A stretch of DNA of 42,498 nt from Streptomyces sp. CT34 (lineage in GTDB: Bacteria > Actinomycetota > Actinomycetes > Streptomycetales > Streptomycetaceae). The translations under genes were made by a program, and so were the position numbers. The stretch spans positions 5,508,603-5,551,100 of the forward strand of contig NZ_KN708638.1 of NCBI RefSeq assembly GCF_000805335.1, read 5' to 3'. A model generated the notes under the pieces. That model was given only the letters and a program-made list of their open reading frames with translations. It ran no database searches and had not been told where the DNA came from. Positions 41,241 through 42,498 of this stretch are shown here, piece by piece (position 1 is the stretch's first letter; each line of letters opens with the position of its first letter).

Positions 41241-42467
41241 GTGGCAGCGGAGATCGTCAATCCTCGCAGCGACAGCGAAACGGGCGCGGAAGACCCGGAC
41301 ACCACGTCCGGCGAGTTCTTCGACCCGGCCTTCGCGCTGCATCGCGGCGGCAAGATGGCCATCCAGGCGACCGTGCCGGTGCGCGACCGGGACGACCTGT
41401 CCCTCGCCTACACGCCGGGTGTCGCCAAGGTGTGCAGCGCCATCGCCGAGCAGCCCGAGCTCGTGCACGACTACACATGGAAGTCCCAGGTCGTGGCCGT
41501 GGTCACGGACGGCACCGCGGTGCTGGGCCTGGGCGACATCGGCCCGGAGGCCTCGCTCCCCGTGATGGAGGGCAAGGCCATCCTCTTCAAGCAGTTCGGC
41601 GGCGTGGACGCGGTCCCGATCGCGCTCGCCACCACCGACACCGACGAGATCGTGGACACCGTCGCGCGGCTGGCGCCGTCCTTCGGCGGCGTCAACCTGG
41701 AGGACATCTCGGCACCGCGGTGCTTCGAGATCGAGCGCAGGCTCCAGGAGCGGCTGGACATCCCGGTCTTCCACGACGACCAGCACGGCACCGCGGTGGT
41801 CACCCTCGCCGCGCTGCGCAACGCCGCCAAGCTCACCCGGCGCGAGCTCGGCGAGCTGCGGGCGGTCATCTCGGGTGCCGGCGCGGCCGGTGTCGCCATC
41901 GCCAAGATCCTCATCAACGCCGGCATCGGCGATGTCGCGGTGTGCGACCGCAAGGGCGTCGTCTCGGCGGACCGCGAGGACCTCACGGACGTCAAGCGCG
42001 AGCTGGCCGGCTTCACCAACAAGGCGGGCCTGACGGGCACGCTGGAGGCCGCGCTGGACGGCGCCGACGTCTTCATCGGGGTCTCCGGCGGCACCGTGCC
42101 GGAGGAGGCGGTGGCGAAGATGGCGAAGGACTCGCTGATCTTCGCGATGGCCAACCCCAACCCGGAGATCCACCCGGAGGTCGCCCACAAGTACGCGGCC
42201 GTCGTCGCCACCGGCCGCAGCGACTTCCCGAACCAGATCAACAACGTGCTCGCCTTCCCCGGCATCTTCGCCGGCGCGATGCAGGTGCGCGCCTCGCAGA
42301 TCACCGAGGGCATGAAGCTCGCCGCCGCCGAGGCGCTGGCCGCCGTCGTCGCCGACGAGCTCGGCGCCGACCGCGTCATCCCCTCGCCGTTCGACGAGCG
42401 GGTCGCCCCGGCCGTCACCGCGGCGGTGGCCGCCGCCGCCCGCGCGGAGGGCGTCGCCCGCCGCTGA
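41241..42467 (+). CDS. Malic enzyme (malate oxidoreductase, decarboxylating)
   Basis: 408-residue enzyme converting malate to pyruvate, CO2 and reduced NAD(P). The malic N-terminal motif SLAYTPGVAKVC contains the catalytic Tyr, and VLGLGDIGPEASLPVMEGKA holds the catalytic Lys. The metal site contains EDISAPRC and FHDDQHGTA, and the dinucleotide fold is SGAGAAGVAIAKIL. From memory, the S. coelicolor paralogue in this context (SCO5261) prefers NADP+; cofactor choice cannot be set from what I see. I chose the GTG at 41241; a GTG at 41202 in frame is possible. It supplies pyruvate and reducing power, in step with the glutamate importer beside it. Confidence 0.95.
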   Translation: MAAEIVNPRSDSETGAEDPDTTSGEFFDPAFALHRGGKMAIQATVPVRDRDDLSLAYTPGVAKVCSAIAEQPELVHDYTWKSQVVAVVTDGTAVLGLGDIGPEASLPVMEGKAILFKQFGGVDAVPIALATTDTDEIVDTVARLAPSFGGVNLEDISAPRCFEIERRLQERLDIPVFHDDQHGTAVVTLAALRNAAKLTRRELGELRAVISGAGAAGVAIAKILINAGIGDVAVCDRKGVVSADREDLTDVKRELAGFTNKAGLTGTLEAALDGADVFIGVSGGTVPEEAVAKMAKDSLIFAMANPNPEIHPEVAHKYAAVVATGRSDFPNQINNVLAFPGIFAGAMQVRASQITEGMKLAAAEALAAVVADELGADRVIPSPFDERVAPAVTAAVAAAARAEGVARR

Positions 42468-42498
42468 CCGCGGCACCGGGCGGATCGGATACGGCGAC

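Overview
The window is a contiguous piece of a Streptomyces chromosome. It is very GC-rich, uses ATG and GTG starts, and carries genes typical of the genus: DasR and the das chitobiose importer, WblE, a SigH/UshX sigma and anti-sigma pair, snapalysin, nickel superoxide dismutase with its maturation protease, and an ECF42/DGPF pair. From memory the gene order resembles the dasR-to-malic-enzyme stretch of S. coelicolor (about SCO5231 to SCO5261); I could not align it. I call 44 protein genes and see no tRNA, rRNA, CRISPR array, prophage or transposase gene.

Layout. 1-6.7 kb is an amino-sugar block: dasR (cut by the left edge), dasA-dasB-dasC (ABC import), dasD (GH3 N-acetylglucosaminidase) and convergent nagB. 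DasR (dre) operators lie before dasA and nagB. 6.9-8.4 kb holds a divergent SDR/TetR pair. 8.9-14.2 kb is regulatory: a PdtaS-type histidine kinase with a dre-like site in front, wblE with a Crp-like site, a lipid-kinase homologue, a small membrane protein, and ushX-sigH. 14.5-20.8 kb holds housekeeping and accessory genes: GNAT, UBP zinc finger, Na+/H+ antiporter, PLP desulfhydrase, glutaminase, two small unknown proteins and a lone KAS III. 21-24.5 kb holds a copper ATPase operon with a CsoR-like operator and a WYL regulator. 24.6-31 kb is transport: DHA2 MFS, CorA, a FadR-type regulator with a CynX-type MFS, and a crcB-DUF190-crcB fluoride operon. 31.2-37.8 kb holds snapalysin and its divergent LysR, ECF42/DGPF, sodN/sodX, a CGNR protein and a methyltransferase. 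37.9-42.5 kb holds a glutamate/polar amino-acid ABC operon and a malic enzyme.

How the parts work together. DasR couples amino-sugar supply to import, hydrolysis and NagB, which feeds glucosamine-6-phosphate into glycolysis. The dre-like site before the PdtaS kinase suggests, without proving it, that this control extends to a two-component sensor. SigH/UshX, WblE, ECF42, SodN, copper export and fluoride export are stress functions.

Most unusual are two MITE-like elements with matching terminal inverted repeats (19369-19434 and 33101-33319), each starting on the last base of the preceding gene's TAG stop. Other points of note are a candidate autoregulatory ECF42 promoter followed by a 9-bp tandem repeat, an 88-bp antisense overlap between sodX and a CGNR gene, and seven genes with a -10-like hexamer 6-7 nt before the start codon, suggesting leaderless mRNAs.
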